Part shown: positions 31,804 to 39,684 of the stretch, piece by piece
Layout: every line of letters begins with the position of its first letter
How positions within the stretch are numbered: the first letter of the stretch is position 1
Source: Acidobacteriota bacterium
GTDB taxonomy: Bacteria; Acidobacteriota; Blastocatellia; Pyrinomonadales; Pyrinomonadaceae
DNA: 44,320 nucleotides
Reading direction: 5' to 3'
Assembly (NCBI GenBank): GCA_020200155.1
Contig: JAIVJG010000165.1
Span: 1 to 44,320, forward strand
Program-made: the position numbers and the translations under genes
Notes under the pieces: generated by a model
Told to the model about the DNA's origin: nothing
Seen by the model: the letters and a program-made list of their open reading frames with translations, nothing else
The model's database searches: none

Positions 31804-33044
31804 TCGTATCGTAGTGCCTCTGCGGGACGCACGCGCGACGCCTGTCGAGCCGGGTAGAGGGTCGCCAGCAGGCTGACGGCAAAAGCGGCCAGCGCGGGCC
31901 AGACGACATCCAGCGCGTGCGCGTGGAGCGGGACGTTGCTGACGGAGTAGACATCTGCGGGCAGTTGCACCAGCCTGAAATAATTTCCGAGCGCGCACGC
32001 GGCGAGTCCGAGCGCAACGCCCACGAGCGCGCCAATCGCCCCGATCAACGCGCCCTCCAACATGAAGATCAGCATCACGCCGCGCGGTTGCGCGCCCATC
32101 GTGCCGAGCACGGCGATGTCCGCGCGTCGTTCGACGACGACGAGCGCAAGTGTCGTCGTGATGTTCAGTGCCGCGACCAGCATGATGAGCATGATGATGA
32201 GCGCGACCGTCCGCCGCTCAAGTTCCAGTGCGGCGAAGAGCGGGCGGTTCGCCTCGCGCCAGTCCACGGTCGTCCACCCGTCGCCCATCGCGCGGCGCAC
32301 GCGCACGGCCAACGCGCCCGCGTCGTAGATGTCCCGCACCTCGATGCTGATGGCCGACGATTTCATCTCCGGCCCGGCAACGCGCGACACGTCGCCGAGC
32401 GAGAGATAACTCCACGTCGCGTCGTAATCGTAAAGCCCCGCACGGAAGACGCCCGCGACACGCACGCGGCGCGAGCGCGGCATGAATCCCGCAGGCGACG
32501 CCGACTGCTCGCCCGTGATGAGCAGACCTTCCTCGCCGACGCGCGCCAGTCCCGTGCGCGCGGCCAAATCCGCGCCGACGATGACGGGCGCGGGATTTTC
32601 GTCCGACTCGCCCGCGCCGCTGAAGAGAGGCTCGACCGCGCCGCTCAGAAGCGTGCGCCGGACTTCCGAGAGCGTGCGCGCAGACTCCGCGTCCAAGCCC
32701 CGCATGACGGTGTAAGCCGAGCCGTCCGGCCCACTCAGCAGCGCGCCTTCGTAAGTCGTCGGCGCGGCGTCCAAGACGCCCTCGACGCCGCGCACACGCG
32801 CGACGACGGCGCGCGGCTCGTTAATCGCCACGCCGCCGGAGCGCATCAGCGTGACGTGCGCCGTGCCGCGCAGAATCTTGTCGCGCAACTCGTCTCGAAA
32901 GCCGTTCGCCAGCGCCAGCGCGACGATCAGCGCCGCCACGCCGCACGCGATTCCGAAGACGGCGGCGGCAGCCGTCAACTTCACGACGCGCCGCCCGCGA
33001 CGCACACGCAAGTATCTGAGCGCGAGAAAAAGCTCGTAGGGCAT
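31800..33044 (-). CDS. LolC/LolE family lipoprotein-releasing permease
   Basis: The product is 414 residues from the ATG at 33044 (MPYELFLALRYLRVRRGRRVV). An N-terminal membrane segment (AAAAVFGIACGVAALIVALALANGF) precedes a large periplasmic MacB-type domain (residues ~50-270). Three further membrane segments follow (LIIMLIMLVAALNITTTLALVVVE; MLIFMLEGALIGAIGALVGVALGLAACAL; VVWPALAAFAVSLLATLYPARQASR). GTMGAQPRGVMLIF and RPAEALRYE are FtsX-like hallmarks. One permease gene with one lolD suggests a homodimeric LolF-like transporter rather than a LolC/LolE pair. It is translationally coupled to lolD. Confidence 0.92.
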   Translation of the reverse strand: MPYELFLALRYLRVRRGRRVVKLTAAAAVFGIACGVAALIVALALANGFRDELRDKILRGTAHVTLMRSGGVAINEPRAVVARVRGVEGVLDAAPTTYEGALLSGPDGSAYTVMRGLDAESARTLSEVRRTLLSGAVEPLFSGAGESDENPAPVIVGADLAARTGLARVGEEGLLITGEQSASPAGFMPRSRRVRVAGVFRAGLYDYDATWSYLSLGDVSRVAGPEMKSSAISIEVRDIYDAGALAVRVRRAMGDGWTTVDWREANRPLFAALELERRTVALIIMLIMLVAALNITTTLALVVVERRADIAVLGTMGAQPRGVMLIFMLEGALIGAIGALVGVALGLAACALGNYFRLVQLPADVYSVSNVPLHAHALDVVWPALAAFAVSLLATLYPARQASRVRPAEALRYE

Positions 33045-33053
33045 AGGAGAAAT

Positions 33054-33189
33054 CAGAAGGCGGAAGGCAGTATGCAGAAGGCGGTGGTTGAATGGCAATT
33101 GCGGGCGTTGAACGGCAATTCATGTTGAGATGTTCGGCAAAGAGCGTCTCGAATCGTTTCGACAGTCTTCCGCTTTCCGCCTTCTCTTC
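33054..33189. repeat. heptad-periodic inverted repeat 7 (AAGGCGG type)
   Basis: The left arm AATCAGA AGGCGGA AGGCAGT ATGCAGA AGGCGGT and the right arm CTTCCGC TTTCCGC CTTCTCT (to about 33189) are 7-base periodic and reverse-complementary. About 80 bases separate them, including two GGCAATT copies. The element abuts the GT39 stop codon. Confidence 0.8.
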
Positions 33190-34776
33190 TCACCTCTCCA
33201 ACACTGCGACCCACTGGCCTTTTCTGTCTTCGCGGTAGACGATGCGCCCGCCGAGCGACTCCGCGATTTCCTCCGCGGACAGTCCGCCGTGCGTGGAAAA
33301 GAGCAGCGCCACGTCGTACTGCGGCGACGCCGCCGACCGCGCGGCACGCTCAACGTCTTCGCGCTTGAAACTCTCGACGGGAAAAACTTTGAGCGGCCTG
33401 TCGAGATAGCCGAAGTAAGGATTCTTCAACTCGTCGCTCGCGGGCCATGTCGTCAGCACGCGCGCTTCCGGGTATTTGTCGGAGATGAAGTGCGCGGCGT
33501 CCCTGTGCAGCACGACGAAGTCGCGGTAGGCGAGATTTTCTTCCCACGGGAAACTGTACGGCGGATTGACGACGCTGCCGACGGCGAAGGCGACGCAGAC
33601 CGCCGCGACGACGAGCCGCCACTGGCGCACGCGCCGCCAGAGAGTAGAAACGCAGATGAGTATGACGAGCGGGTAGACGGGCAGCATGTAGCGCGCGAGA
33701 ACAGCACCGCCGACGACCGAGAGCGCCACGACGTGCGCGAGGATGAGAAGCGCGAAGATGAGTTGCACGGGCACGTCAATGCGCCGCCGTTCCGCGTCGC
33801 CGTCGCGCCTCGCCGGGAAGAACATCGCGACGAGGGCGGCGAGCGTGAGCGCGTACAGGTTCATGTGAAACGTGACGTGCTTGAGTCGTCCCAGTAGTGC
33901 CTCGAAGATGCGCGAGAGGTTGACGGTTGACTCAATGTTGTAGCGAAAGTATTCGGGGTTGCCGAAGGTGTAGCCGGTGCGTTGATGATGATACGCGAAC
34001 CAGAGCGCGAGCGGCACGAGCGCCAGCAGGAGCCCGAGCGCACGCACGACGGAGCGTCGCCCTTTCAGGCAGAAGGCCGTTGCGCCCACGCGTTTTCGAC
34101 CCGCGAGCCAGCACAAAAGCTCCCACCCACACAGCACGAGAGGCGTCAGAACGGCGGTCTCTTTCGTGATGCCGGCGAGCGCGAAAAGAAAAACGTAGAG
34201 TCCGCGCCGGACGTTTTCATTATCAAACAGCGACGCACTCGTCGCGCGTCGCGTGTCGTCGCGCGTTGGTAAGTAAAACACCAATCCCCAGACGGTCAGC
34301 GCCGCGACGCCCATGTCGAGGTGCGCGAGCGTGCTCTGCGCGAAGAAGACAGGGTAGAGCGCCGTGCAAAGAAGAGTCGCCCACGCCACACGCCTGTTCG
34401 CCACGCGCTCCGAGAGACGGAAGACTCCGAGCAGCGTGAGCGACGAGACCAGCAGCATCGCCGCCCGCGCGACCGCGATGTGGAAGCCGAACAGCTTCCA
34501 CGCCAGCGCGATGTAGGCCATCACGAGCGGCGGGTGCGCGTTCGAGAGCGTCGAGTGTGGGATGAAGTCGCCTGTGAACAGGATGTCGTGCGCCGCCGGG
34601 ATGAAGTAGCCGGCCTCGTCCCAGTAGTAGGGCAGACTTAAAACGGGCAGGTGAAGCAGAAAGACGACGGCGAAGATGGCGGCGCACAGCAGGAGCAGGC
34701 TCGCCAGCTTCTTCGTGCGCGGCTGCGCGGGCGTCGGCGAGGCGGCGTTCTCAACTGTTGGGCGCGGGGATGTCAT
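33190..34776 (-). CDS. GT39/PMT-type membrane glycosyltransferase
   Basis: The product is 528 residues. The first luminal loop holds the catalytic acidic pair in LPYYWDEAGYFIPAAHDIL, the DE motif of PMT/ArnT-like GT-C enzymes. Many hydrophobic segments follow (LASLLLLCAAIFAVVFLLHLPVL; AAMLLVSSLTLLGVF; VALSVVGGAVLARYMLPVYPLVILICV), with a soluble C-terminal domain from about residue 420. The family transfers a sugar from a polyprenyl-phosphate carrier to a lipid or protein in the periplasmic leaflet; the acceptor is unknown. Its ATG lies 26 bases inside the end of the response-regulator gene, so the two are probably co-translated. Confidence 0.9.
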   Translation of the reverse strand: MTSPRPTVENAASPTPAQPRTKKLASLLLLCAAIFAVVFLLHLPVLSLPYYWDEAGYFIPAAHDILFTGDFIPHSTLSNAHPPLVMAYIALAWKLFGFHIAVARAAMLLVSSLTLLGVFRLSERVANRRVAWATLLCTALYPVFFAQSTLAHLDMGVAALTVWGLVFYLPTRDDTRRATSASLFDNENVRRGLYVFLFALAGITKETAVLTPLVLCGWELLCWLAGRKRVGATAFCLKGRRSVVRALGLLLALVPLALWFAYHHQRTGYTFGNPEYFRYNIESTVNLSRIFEALLGRLKHVTFHMNLYALTLAALVAMFFPARRDGDAERRRIDVPVQLIFALLILAHVVALSVVGGAVLARYMLPVYPLVILICVSTLWRRVRQWRLVVAAVCVAFAVGSVVNPPYSFPWEENLAYRDFVVLHRDAAHFISDKYPEARVLTTWPASDELKNPYFGYLDRPLKVFPVESFKREDVERAARSAASPQYDVALLFSTHGGLSAEEIAESLGGRIVYREDRKGQWVAVLER

Positions 34777-35626
34777 CGGCGGGCGTCAGAGAGTTAATCA
34801 TCTCGGCGTCGAGCGAGGCTTCGGGCCGCTTAATCATCGTCAGGCTGTTGCCGCGCTCGTTGTACTCGACCTCGTCCATGATGTTGTAGATCAGGAGCAC
34901 GCCGCGCCCTGAAGTCTTGAAGAGGTTCGAGGGGTCGAGCGGGTCTGGAATCTCTTTGACGTTGAAGCCCTGCCCCTCGTCCTCGATGGTGAAGCGCGCC
35001 TCTCTGGTCGAGATGTCGGCGGTGATGCGGACGAGCTTGTTCGGGTCGCCGTGGTTGCCGTGCTTGACGGCGTTGACGAAAGCCTCGTCGAGCGCGATGA
35101 AGAGGTTGGAGCTGTCGGGCTTGATGATGCCTAAGCTCGCGACGCGCTCGATCAGGTAGTGCAGCACGCCGTTCATCAGCGAAAGATCGCTCGGCAACTC
35201 GAACTCGATGCGCTCGCGCACGAAGGGCAGCACCTTGAGGTCTTCGAGGAAGCGGAGTTTGTAGCCGAGCGTCTTCTCGACGATGTTACGCAGTTCCTCT
35301 TTCTCGTAAGGCTTCCGCAGGTAATTCGACGCGCCGACCTTGAAAGCTTTGACAAGAAAGTTGTGCTGCGACTCTTCCGAAGAGACGACGACGGGGACGA
35401 AGAGGCGCTTGCGTTTGAGTTCGCTGATGATCTGCACGCCGCTGTCTGCGTCTTCGGTGAGGTCGCTGATGATGAGGTCGAAGTCTTCGAGGTCTTCGCG
35501 CCCGACAGCCTCCGCGCGGTCGCCCGTCGCGACCACCTCGTGGCCGAGTTCGCGCAACGCGTCCGCCAGCACCGTGCGAAGTTCGGCGTTGCCGTCAACG
35601 ATCAGGATGCGTCGTCTGTCGTCCAT
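34751..35626 (-). CDS. response regulator fused to a HATPase_c (RsbW-like) domain
   Basis: The product is 291 residues from the ATG at 35626 (MDDRRRILIVDGNAE); the preceding track residues do not fit. Residues 1-120 are a REC domain with phospho-acceptor Asp in FDLIISDL, Ser in VVVSSEE and Lys in YLRKPYE. The first acidic pair is reduced to IVDGN (one Asp). The C-terminal part, ~150-270, is a GHKL ATPase of the anti-sigma/serine-kinase kind: ALDEAFVNAVKHGNHGD (N box) and IEDEGQGFN and TSGRGVLLIYNIMD (G boxes). No His-phosphotransfer domain is present. It likely controls an anti-anti-sigma or other partner not seen here. Confidence 0.9.
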   Translation of the reverse strand: MDDRRRILIVDGNAELRTVLADALRELGHEVVATGDRAEAVGREDLEDFDLIISDLTEDADSGVQIISELKRKRLFVPVVVSSEESQHNFLVKAFKVGASNYLRKPYEKEELRNIVEKTLGYKLRFLEDLKVLPFVRERIEFELPSDLSLMNGVLHYLIERVASLGIIKPDSSNLFIALDEAFVNAVKHGNHGDPNKLVRITADISTREARFTIEDEGQGFNVKEIPDPLDPSNLFKTSGRGVLLIYNIMDEVEYNERGNSLTMIKRPEASLDAEMINSLTPADDIPAPNS

Positions 35627-35758
35627 CAAATGCCTTTGACCAGAGCCATTGAAAATGGGGAGGGTACGGAAAGCTTCGCGGCGAGACGCGAAAGCATTCC
35701 GCCTACGCTGTACGCCCGGCGGCAGCGCAGGGTTTCCAAATATATCACACAAGGAGGG

Positions 35759-35862
35759 GCCGGTAGGCAGCAGGCAGCAGAAACTTCAATCCGGGCACGT
35801 CCGCAAGTTGAATCCCAGTGTTTTGCGGTCGAAAACCACTGACTACTGACTACTATTTTGCT
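35759..35862. repeat. heptad-periodic inverted repeat 8 (CAGGCAG / ACTGACT type)
   Basis: The left arm GGTAGGCAGCAGGCAGCAG and the right arm ACTGACTACTGACTACT (7-base period) are approximate reverse complements, about 50 bases apart. It lies in the divergent space between the response-regulator gene and the DUF374 gene, so it could fall in either leader. Confidence 0.65.
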
Positions 35863-35892
35863 AGACTCGCCGCGCGTCTTCAAACAGATTTC

Positions 35893-36357
35893 ATGCAAGC
35901 TCCCGCTGAAACAGAACAGGCAAGCGTTGCGCCGGCAGCGCGCGAGAAAGAATCGCGCGGCGCGGCGGACAAACGCGTCGGGCGCGCATACGCCTTCGCC
36001 GACCTCGCGGACTACACGCCCAAACAGCGCTTCCTGATTCGCGCCGCAGACCTCGCCTTCTACGTGCTCATCGGCGTCATCGGTCGCACGGTCAGGTGGA
36101 AGGTAGAGGGCTGGGAACACTGGGAAGAGGCGACGCGCGGCGGCAGTCTGCCCATCTACACCTTCTGGCACGACCGCGTCTTCCTCGCCACTTACTTCTG
36201 GCGGCGGCGACGGATCGTCGTGATGACATCGCGAAGTTTCGACGGCGAGTACATCGCGCGCTTCATCCAGCGCTATTCGCGTGTTGGGATTTCTGCAAAA
36301 GACATATGGGCGAGGTCGCTGGCGCAAGCTGAAAGGCGCGGCGACGGTGCGATTTGA
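35893..36357 (+). pseudogene. DUF374/LPLAT-type acyltransferase, 3' part deleted
   Basis: The frame from the ATG at 35893 (MQAPAETEQASVAP) gives a typical DUF374 beginning: FYVLIGVIGRTVRWKVEGWEHW, PIYTFWHDRVFLATYFW with the WH motif, and VVMTSRSFDGEYIARFIQRY. After that the family expects a GSSxRGG segment and a PDGPRGP segment, about 100 more residues. Instead the frame reads SRVGISAKDIWARSLAQ and stops at 36357. The DNA then continues into the tail of a different small protein in another frame. The family is linked to lysophospholipid or lipid A acyl transfer at the inner membrane. As written the protein lacks the second half of its fold. Confidence 0.75.
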
Positions 36358-36448
36358 AGATGGCACGATTCGACGGGCGGAGTTACACTGGTACGAAGCG
36401 CACGGCATCGGTAAACGCCAGATGAAGATCAAACGCTTTCTCGATTAA
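36281..36448 (+). pseudogene. 3' fragment of a small conserved protein gene (WYEAHGIGKRQMKIKRFLD)
   Basis: This frame reads LGFLQKTYGRGRWRKLKGAATVRFEDGTIRR AELHWYEAHGIG and ends KIKRFLD before TAA at 36446-36448. It has no start codon of its own in a sensible place and overlaps the end of the truncated DUF374 frame. The pattern of an SH3-like basic protein ending IKRFLD recurs, to my recollection, in short hypothetical proteins, often next to the kind of protein encoded at 36453. I infer that a deletion removed the 3' half of the DUF374 gene and the 5' end of this gene. Confidence 0.6.
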
Positions 36449-36452
36449 GAAT

Positions 36453-36692
36453 ATGAAACGCGAAAAGACCGATTCGATGCTCGCGATTTGCATTGATAAC
36501 GCGGGCTACGAGATGTCTCTCGAACGCCGCAAAGTCTATCCCGTGCTGCCGGACGAGAGCGCCGCGCGCAGCAGCTACGTTCGCGTCGTTGACGAGACGG
36601 GCGAAGACTATCTCTTCCCGGCCAGCCGCTTCATCCTGCTGCCCGTCACGCGCGAAGTCGAAGCGGCTGTGCTGGCCGAAACACAGGCTTGA
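36453..36692 (+). CDS. small conserved hypothetical protein
   Basis: The product is 79 residues, starting 4 bases after the stop of the small-gene fragment. MLAICIDNAGYEMSLERRKVYPVLPDESAARSSYVRVVDETGEDYLFPASRFILLPV has the regular β-strand pattern of a small barrel, with no signal peptide, metal-binding residues or membrane segment. The ATG at 36477 (MLAICIDN) is an alternative start. I do not know its function. Its spacing suggests it was once co-transcribed with the broken small gene, and now with the peptidase 40 bases downstream. Confidence 0.75.
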   Translation: MKREKTDSMLAICIDNAGYEMSLERRKVYPVLPDESAARSSYVRVVDETGEDYLFPASRFILLPVTREVEAAVLAETQA

Positions 36693-36732
36693 ATCGCTCG
36701 CACCAACCTTCAAATTATCTCTGGAGACAGCA

Positions 36733-37893
36733 ATGATTAATCAGGAACGCATCAAGAATCTTCTGCTCGAACTCGTCCAAATTGACTCAATCTCGCGCAA
36801 GGAGCGCGACGTGGCCGAGCGCATCAAACAGCTTTGCGAGGAGATGGGCGCGACGGTCGAGATTGACGACGCTGGAAGCAAGGTCGGCGGCAACTCCGGC
36901 AACGTCATCGCGCGCTTTCGCGGCACGATCCCCGACGCCGAGCCGATTATGATGAGCGCGCACATGGACACGGTCGTGCCCGGCGAGGGCGTGAAGCCGG
37001 TTGTCGTGGGCGACATCATCCGCACAGACGGCACGACCGTCCTCGGCGGCGACGACAAGTCGGGCGTCTCCGTCATCATCGAAACCATATGCTGCCTGCA
37101 AGAGCAGAACATCCCGCACACCGACATCGAAGCCGTCTTCTCCATTTGCGAGGAAGTGGGCTTGCTCGGCGCGAAGCACGTTGACGTGTCACGCTTGCGC
37201 GCGAAGTACGGCCTCGTCTTCGACTCCGACGACCCCGGCTTTCTTTTCACGAAGGGGCCTTCGGCCAACCACTTCGAGTTCAAAATCTACGGACTCGAAT
37301 CGCACGCCGGCGTCGCGCCCGAACAGGGTATCTCCGCCATCAAGATTGCCGCCGAGGCCATCAGCGTGATGAAACTCGGACGCATAGATGACGTGACGAC
37401 CGCCAACATCGGCGTCATCCACGGCGGCGAAGCGACGAACATCATCACCAACCTCGTCACCTTGAAAGGCGAGGCGCGCTCGCTCGACGAAGACAAACTG
37501 AACGCGCAGACCGCGCACATGATTAAGTGTCTCGAAGACGCGGCGGCTAAATATGAAGTGACGGTTGACGGCGTGACCACGCGTGGGCGCGTCGAATCGG
37601 ATGTCACACGCGAATATTACTCAATGGATGTGTCGGACGATTCGCGCGTCGTCAAACTCGTGCTCGAAGCCGCCTCGCGTATGGGACTCGAAGTTAAGAC
37701 GCTCGCCTCCGGCGGCGGCTGCGACGCCAACATCTTCAACAAGCGCGGCATCGAATGCGCCAACCTCGGCACAGGCATGCGCGCCATCCACACCGTCAAG
37801 GAATGGCTCGACGTGAAAGACATGTACGCCTCCGCCGAAATGACGCTGGAGATTATGAAACTCAACGGCGAGATGGCAGCGAAACAGGGATGA
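36733..37893 (+). CDS. PepT-like M20 family metallopeptidase
   Basis: The product is 386 residues from the ATG at 36733 (MINQERIKNLLLELVQIDSISRKERD), preceded by CTGGAGAC; the track's extra N-terminus is out-of-family. Metal ligands are seen in MMSAHMDTVVPG (His and Asp), LGGDDKSGVSV (bridging Asp), CEEVGLLGAK (catalytic Glu plus ligand Glu) and VFDSDDPG. The dimerisation lid domain lies at ~180-290 (FKIYGLESHAGVAPEQGISAIKIA). NLGTGMRAIHTVKEWLDVKDM gives the last His. This is the PepT-like branch of cytoplasmic amino-tripeptidases. The stop codon overlaps the era start (ATGA). Confidence 0.93.
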   Translation: MINQERIKNLLLELVQIDSISRKERDVAERIKQLCEEMGATVEIDDAGSKVGGNSGNVIARFRGTIPDAEPIMMSAHMDTVVPGEGVKPVVVGDIIRTDGTTVLGGDDKSGVSVIIETICCLQEQNIPHTDIEAVFSICEEVGLLGAKHVDVSRLRAKYGLVFDSDDPGFLFTKGPSANHFEFKIYGLESHAGVAPEQGISAIKIAAEAISVMKLGRIDDVTTANIGVIHGGEATNIITNLVTLKGEARSLDEDKLNAQTAHMIKCLEDAAAKYEVTVDGVTTRGRVESDVTREYYSMDVSDDSRVVKLVLEAASRMGLEVKTLASGGGCDANIFNKRGIECANLGTGMRAIHTVKEWLDVKDMYASAEMTLEIMKLNGEMAAKQG

Positions 37894-38813
37894 GCGACGA
37901 GTCACAGCAGCAGAGTGATTATCGCAGCGGCTACGTCGCGCTCATCGGGCGACCGAACGCGGGGAAGTCCACTTTGTTGAACCGGCTCGTGGGCGAGAAG
38001 ATCGCGGCGGTGTCGAACAAGCCGCAGACGACGCGGCACCAGATACAGGGCATCATCACGCGGCCCGAAGGACAGATCGTTTTGGTGGACACGCCGGGCG
38101 TGCACCAGCCCGGTTATTTGCTCAACCGTCGCATGATGAGTGCCGTGCATGATGCGCTCGAAGGCGTTGACCTCGTCTGCCTGATTCGCGACGCGAGCGT
38201 GTCGACCGGCAACGGCGACCGCTTCGTGCTCGACCTCGTCCGGCAGACGCGCAAGCCCGCGCTCCTGCTTTTGAACAAGACGGACAAGCTGCCGGACAAG
38301 TCGCAACTGCTGCCGCTGATGGAGTGGTACGGGCGCGAGCACGACTGGCGCGGCGTCGTCCCGCTCTCGGCGCGCAAGGGCGACATGGTGGACGTGCTCG
38401 TCGCGGAGATCGTCAAACATCTGCCCGAAGGCGAAGCCATCTTCGCCGAAGACGAGTTGACCGACCAATCCGTGCGCTCGCTCGTCTCCGAGATCGTGCG
38501 CGAAAAAATCCTGCGCACGACGGGAGAAGAAATCCCTTACGTCACGGCGGTCGTCACCGAGCGCTTCGAGGAAGTGAGCGAAGAGATGACGCGTATCCAC
38601 TGCGCCATCTTCGTCGAGCGCTCGTCGCAGAAAAAGATCATCGTGGGGCGCGCAGGCGAGCGAATCAAAGACATCGGCACGCGCGCACGTCAAGACATCG
38701 AGCGCCTCGTCGGCCATCCCGTCTACCTCGAACTTTTCGTCAAGGTCGAAGAAGGCTGGCGCAACTCCGCACGCGCCCTTAACGAACTCGGCATTGAAGG
38801 GAAAGGACAATGA
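37890..38813 (+). CDS. era: GTPase Era
   Basis: The product is 307 residues. The G1 loop is IGRPNAGKSTLLNRLVGEK; G2 is TTRHQIQGI; G3 is LVDTPGVHQPG; G4 is LNKTDKLPD; G5 is VPLSARKGD. The C-terminal KH domain, IHCAIFVERSSQKKIIVGRAGERIKDIGTRARQDIERLV, binds the 3' end of 16S rRNA. Era promotes 30S subunit maturation, docked partly at the membrane. The gene is translationally coupled to the peptidase upstream. Its stop codon is at the left edge of a heptad-type inverted repeat preceding prmA. Confidence 0.98.
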   Translation: MSDESQQQSDYRSGYVALIGRPNAGKSTLLNRLVGEKIAAVSNKPQTTRHQIQGIITRPEGQIVLVDTPGVHQPGYLLNRRMMSAVHDALEGVDLVCLIRDASVSTGNGDRFVLDLVRQTRKPALLLLNKTDKLPDKSQLLPLMEWYGREHDWRGVVPLSARKGDMVDVLVAEIVKHLPEGEAIFAEDELTDQSVRSLVSEIVREKILRTTGEEIPYVTAVVTERFEEVSEEMTRIHCAIFVERSSQKKIIVGRAGERIKDIGTRARQDIERLVGHPVYLELFVKVEEGWRNSARALNELGIEGKGQ

Positions 38814-38870
38814 AAGTGATGAGCAAAGGCAAATTGCTTTCACTCATCACTCATCATTCATCACTTTATG
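38812..38870. repeat. heptad-periodic inverted repeat 9 (ACTCATC type)
   Basis: GAAAGTGATGAGCAAAGGC and the right arm TTTCACTCATCACTCATCATTCATCACTTT form an imperfect hairpin with 7-base periodicity (ACTCATC, ACTCATC, ATTCATC). It fills the 54-base gap between the era stop and the prmA ATG. Confidence 0.8.
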
Positions 38871-39532
38871 AAGTGGTACGCACTTGACGTGGCGCTCGCG
38901 GCGCGCGCGCGCGAGGCTGTCGAATACGCTTTGATGGAGGCGGGCGCGCTGGGGACGGAAGCGCGCGGCGAAGACGGCGAGACGATGCGCGTCTCCGCCT
39001 ACTTCGACGAGCCGCCGCAGATCGAGCGTGTGCGCGGCGCTCTCGCGGAGGCGCTACGCATTTACGGGCTGGCCTCTTCGGACGTGCGCGAGACGACAGC
39101 GCGCGAGGTGGCGGACGAAGACTGGCTCGCCGAGTGGAAGAAGAACTGGCAGCCGGTCGAGACCGAGCGATTCATCATCGCGCCGCCGTGGAGCGAGGTC
39201 AGCGACGACGGAGGGCGGATCGTGATTCGCGTCGAGCCGGGCATGGCCTTCGGGACGGGGACGCACGAGACGACGCGGCTGTGCCTCGCCGCCATCGAGA
39301 AGCATTTCAGCGGGGCGAGCTTTCTGGACATCGGCACGGGCACGGGCATCCTCGCCATCGCCGCCGCCCGGCTCTGCCCCGAAGCAATCGTCGAAGCCTG
39401 CGACACAGACCCCGTCGCCATCACCATCGCGCACGAGAACGCGCGCCTCAACGGAGTGGCCGAGCGCGTCAACTTCCGCGTCGGCTCCGCGAGGTGACAC
39501 AAGAGGGCGAGTGGGTGGCCGTGATTATTTAA
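38868..39532 (+). pseudogene. prmA: prmA (ribosomal protein L11 methyltransferase) with an internal out-of-frame deletion
   Basis: The ATG at 38868 starts MKWYALDVALAARAREAVEYAL, an intact PrmA N-terminal domain. The catalytic Rossmann start includes EPGMAFGTGTHETTRLCL and SFLDIGTGTGILAIAAARL. After NFRVGS the frame reaches TGA at 39495-39497. In another frame the PrmA C-terminus is present: EVTQEGEWVAVII followed by TAA at 39530-39532. About 70-80 residues between these, including the NLTADV/NPPY-equivalent region, are missing. PrmA trimethylates L11; loss is tolerated in E. coli. As written the enzyme lacks its substrate-binding loop. The upstream half is well conserved, so the event is recent or artefactual. 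Confidence 0.85.
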
Positions 39533-39540
39533 CAGGGACA

Positions 39541-39657
39541 GACAGGATGAAAAGCGAACGCGAAATAATGAACGATGAATGATGAATAGAAGGCAAAGTT
39601 TTTTCTTCATTCATCATTTCGCATTCATCACTCATCATTTCTTCTTCTCTCCTGTCC
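39541..39657. repeat. heptad-periodic inverted repeat 10 (ATTCATC type)
   Basis: The left arm GATGAAAAGCGAACGCGAAATAATGAACGATGAATGATGAATAGAAGGC and the right arm CTTCATTCATCATTTCGCATTCATCACTCATCATTTC are reverse-complementary with 7-base periodicity. They fill the prmA-rsmE gap. The ATTCATC/ACTCATC units resemble those of the repeat before prmA. Confidence 0.85.
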
Positions 39658-39684
39658 ATCCCCGTCAATCTTTCTCTAAAGCAA

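Noticed and set aside
39134-39532. Separate 132-residue plus-strand gene ending EVTQEGEWVAVII
   Set aside because: Only its last 13 codons are real PrmA sequence; the rest is an out-of-frame reading of the PrmA N-terminal part.
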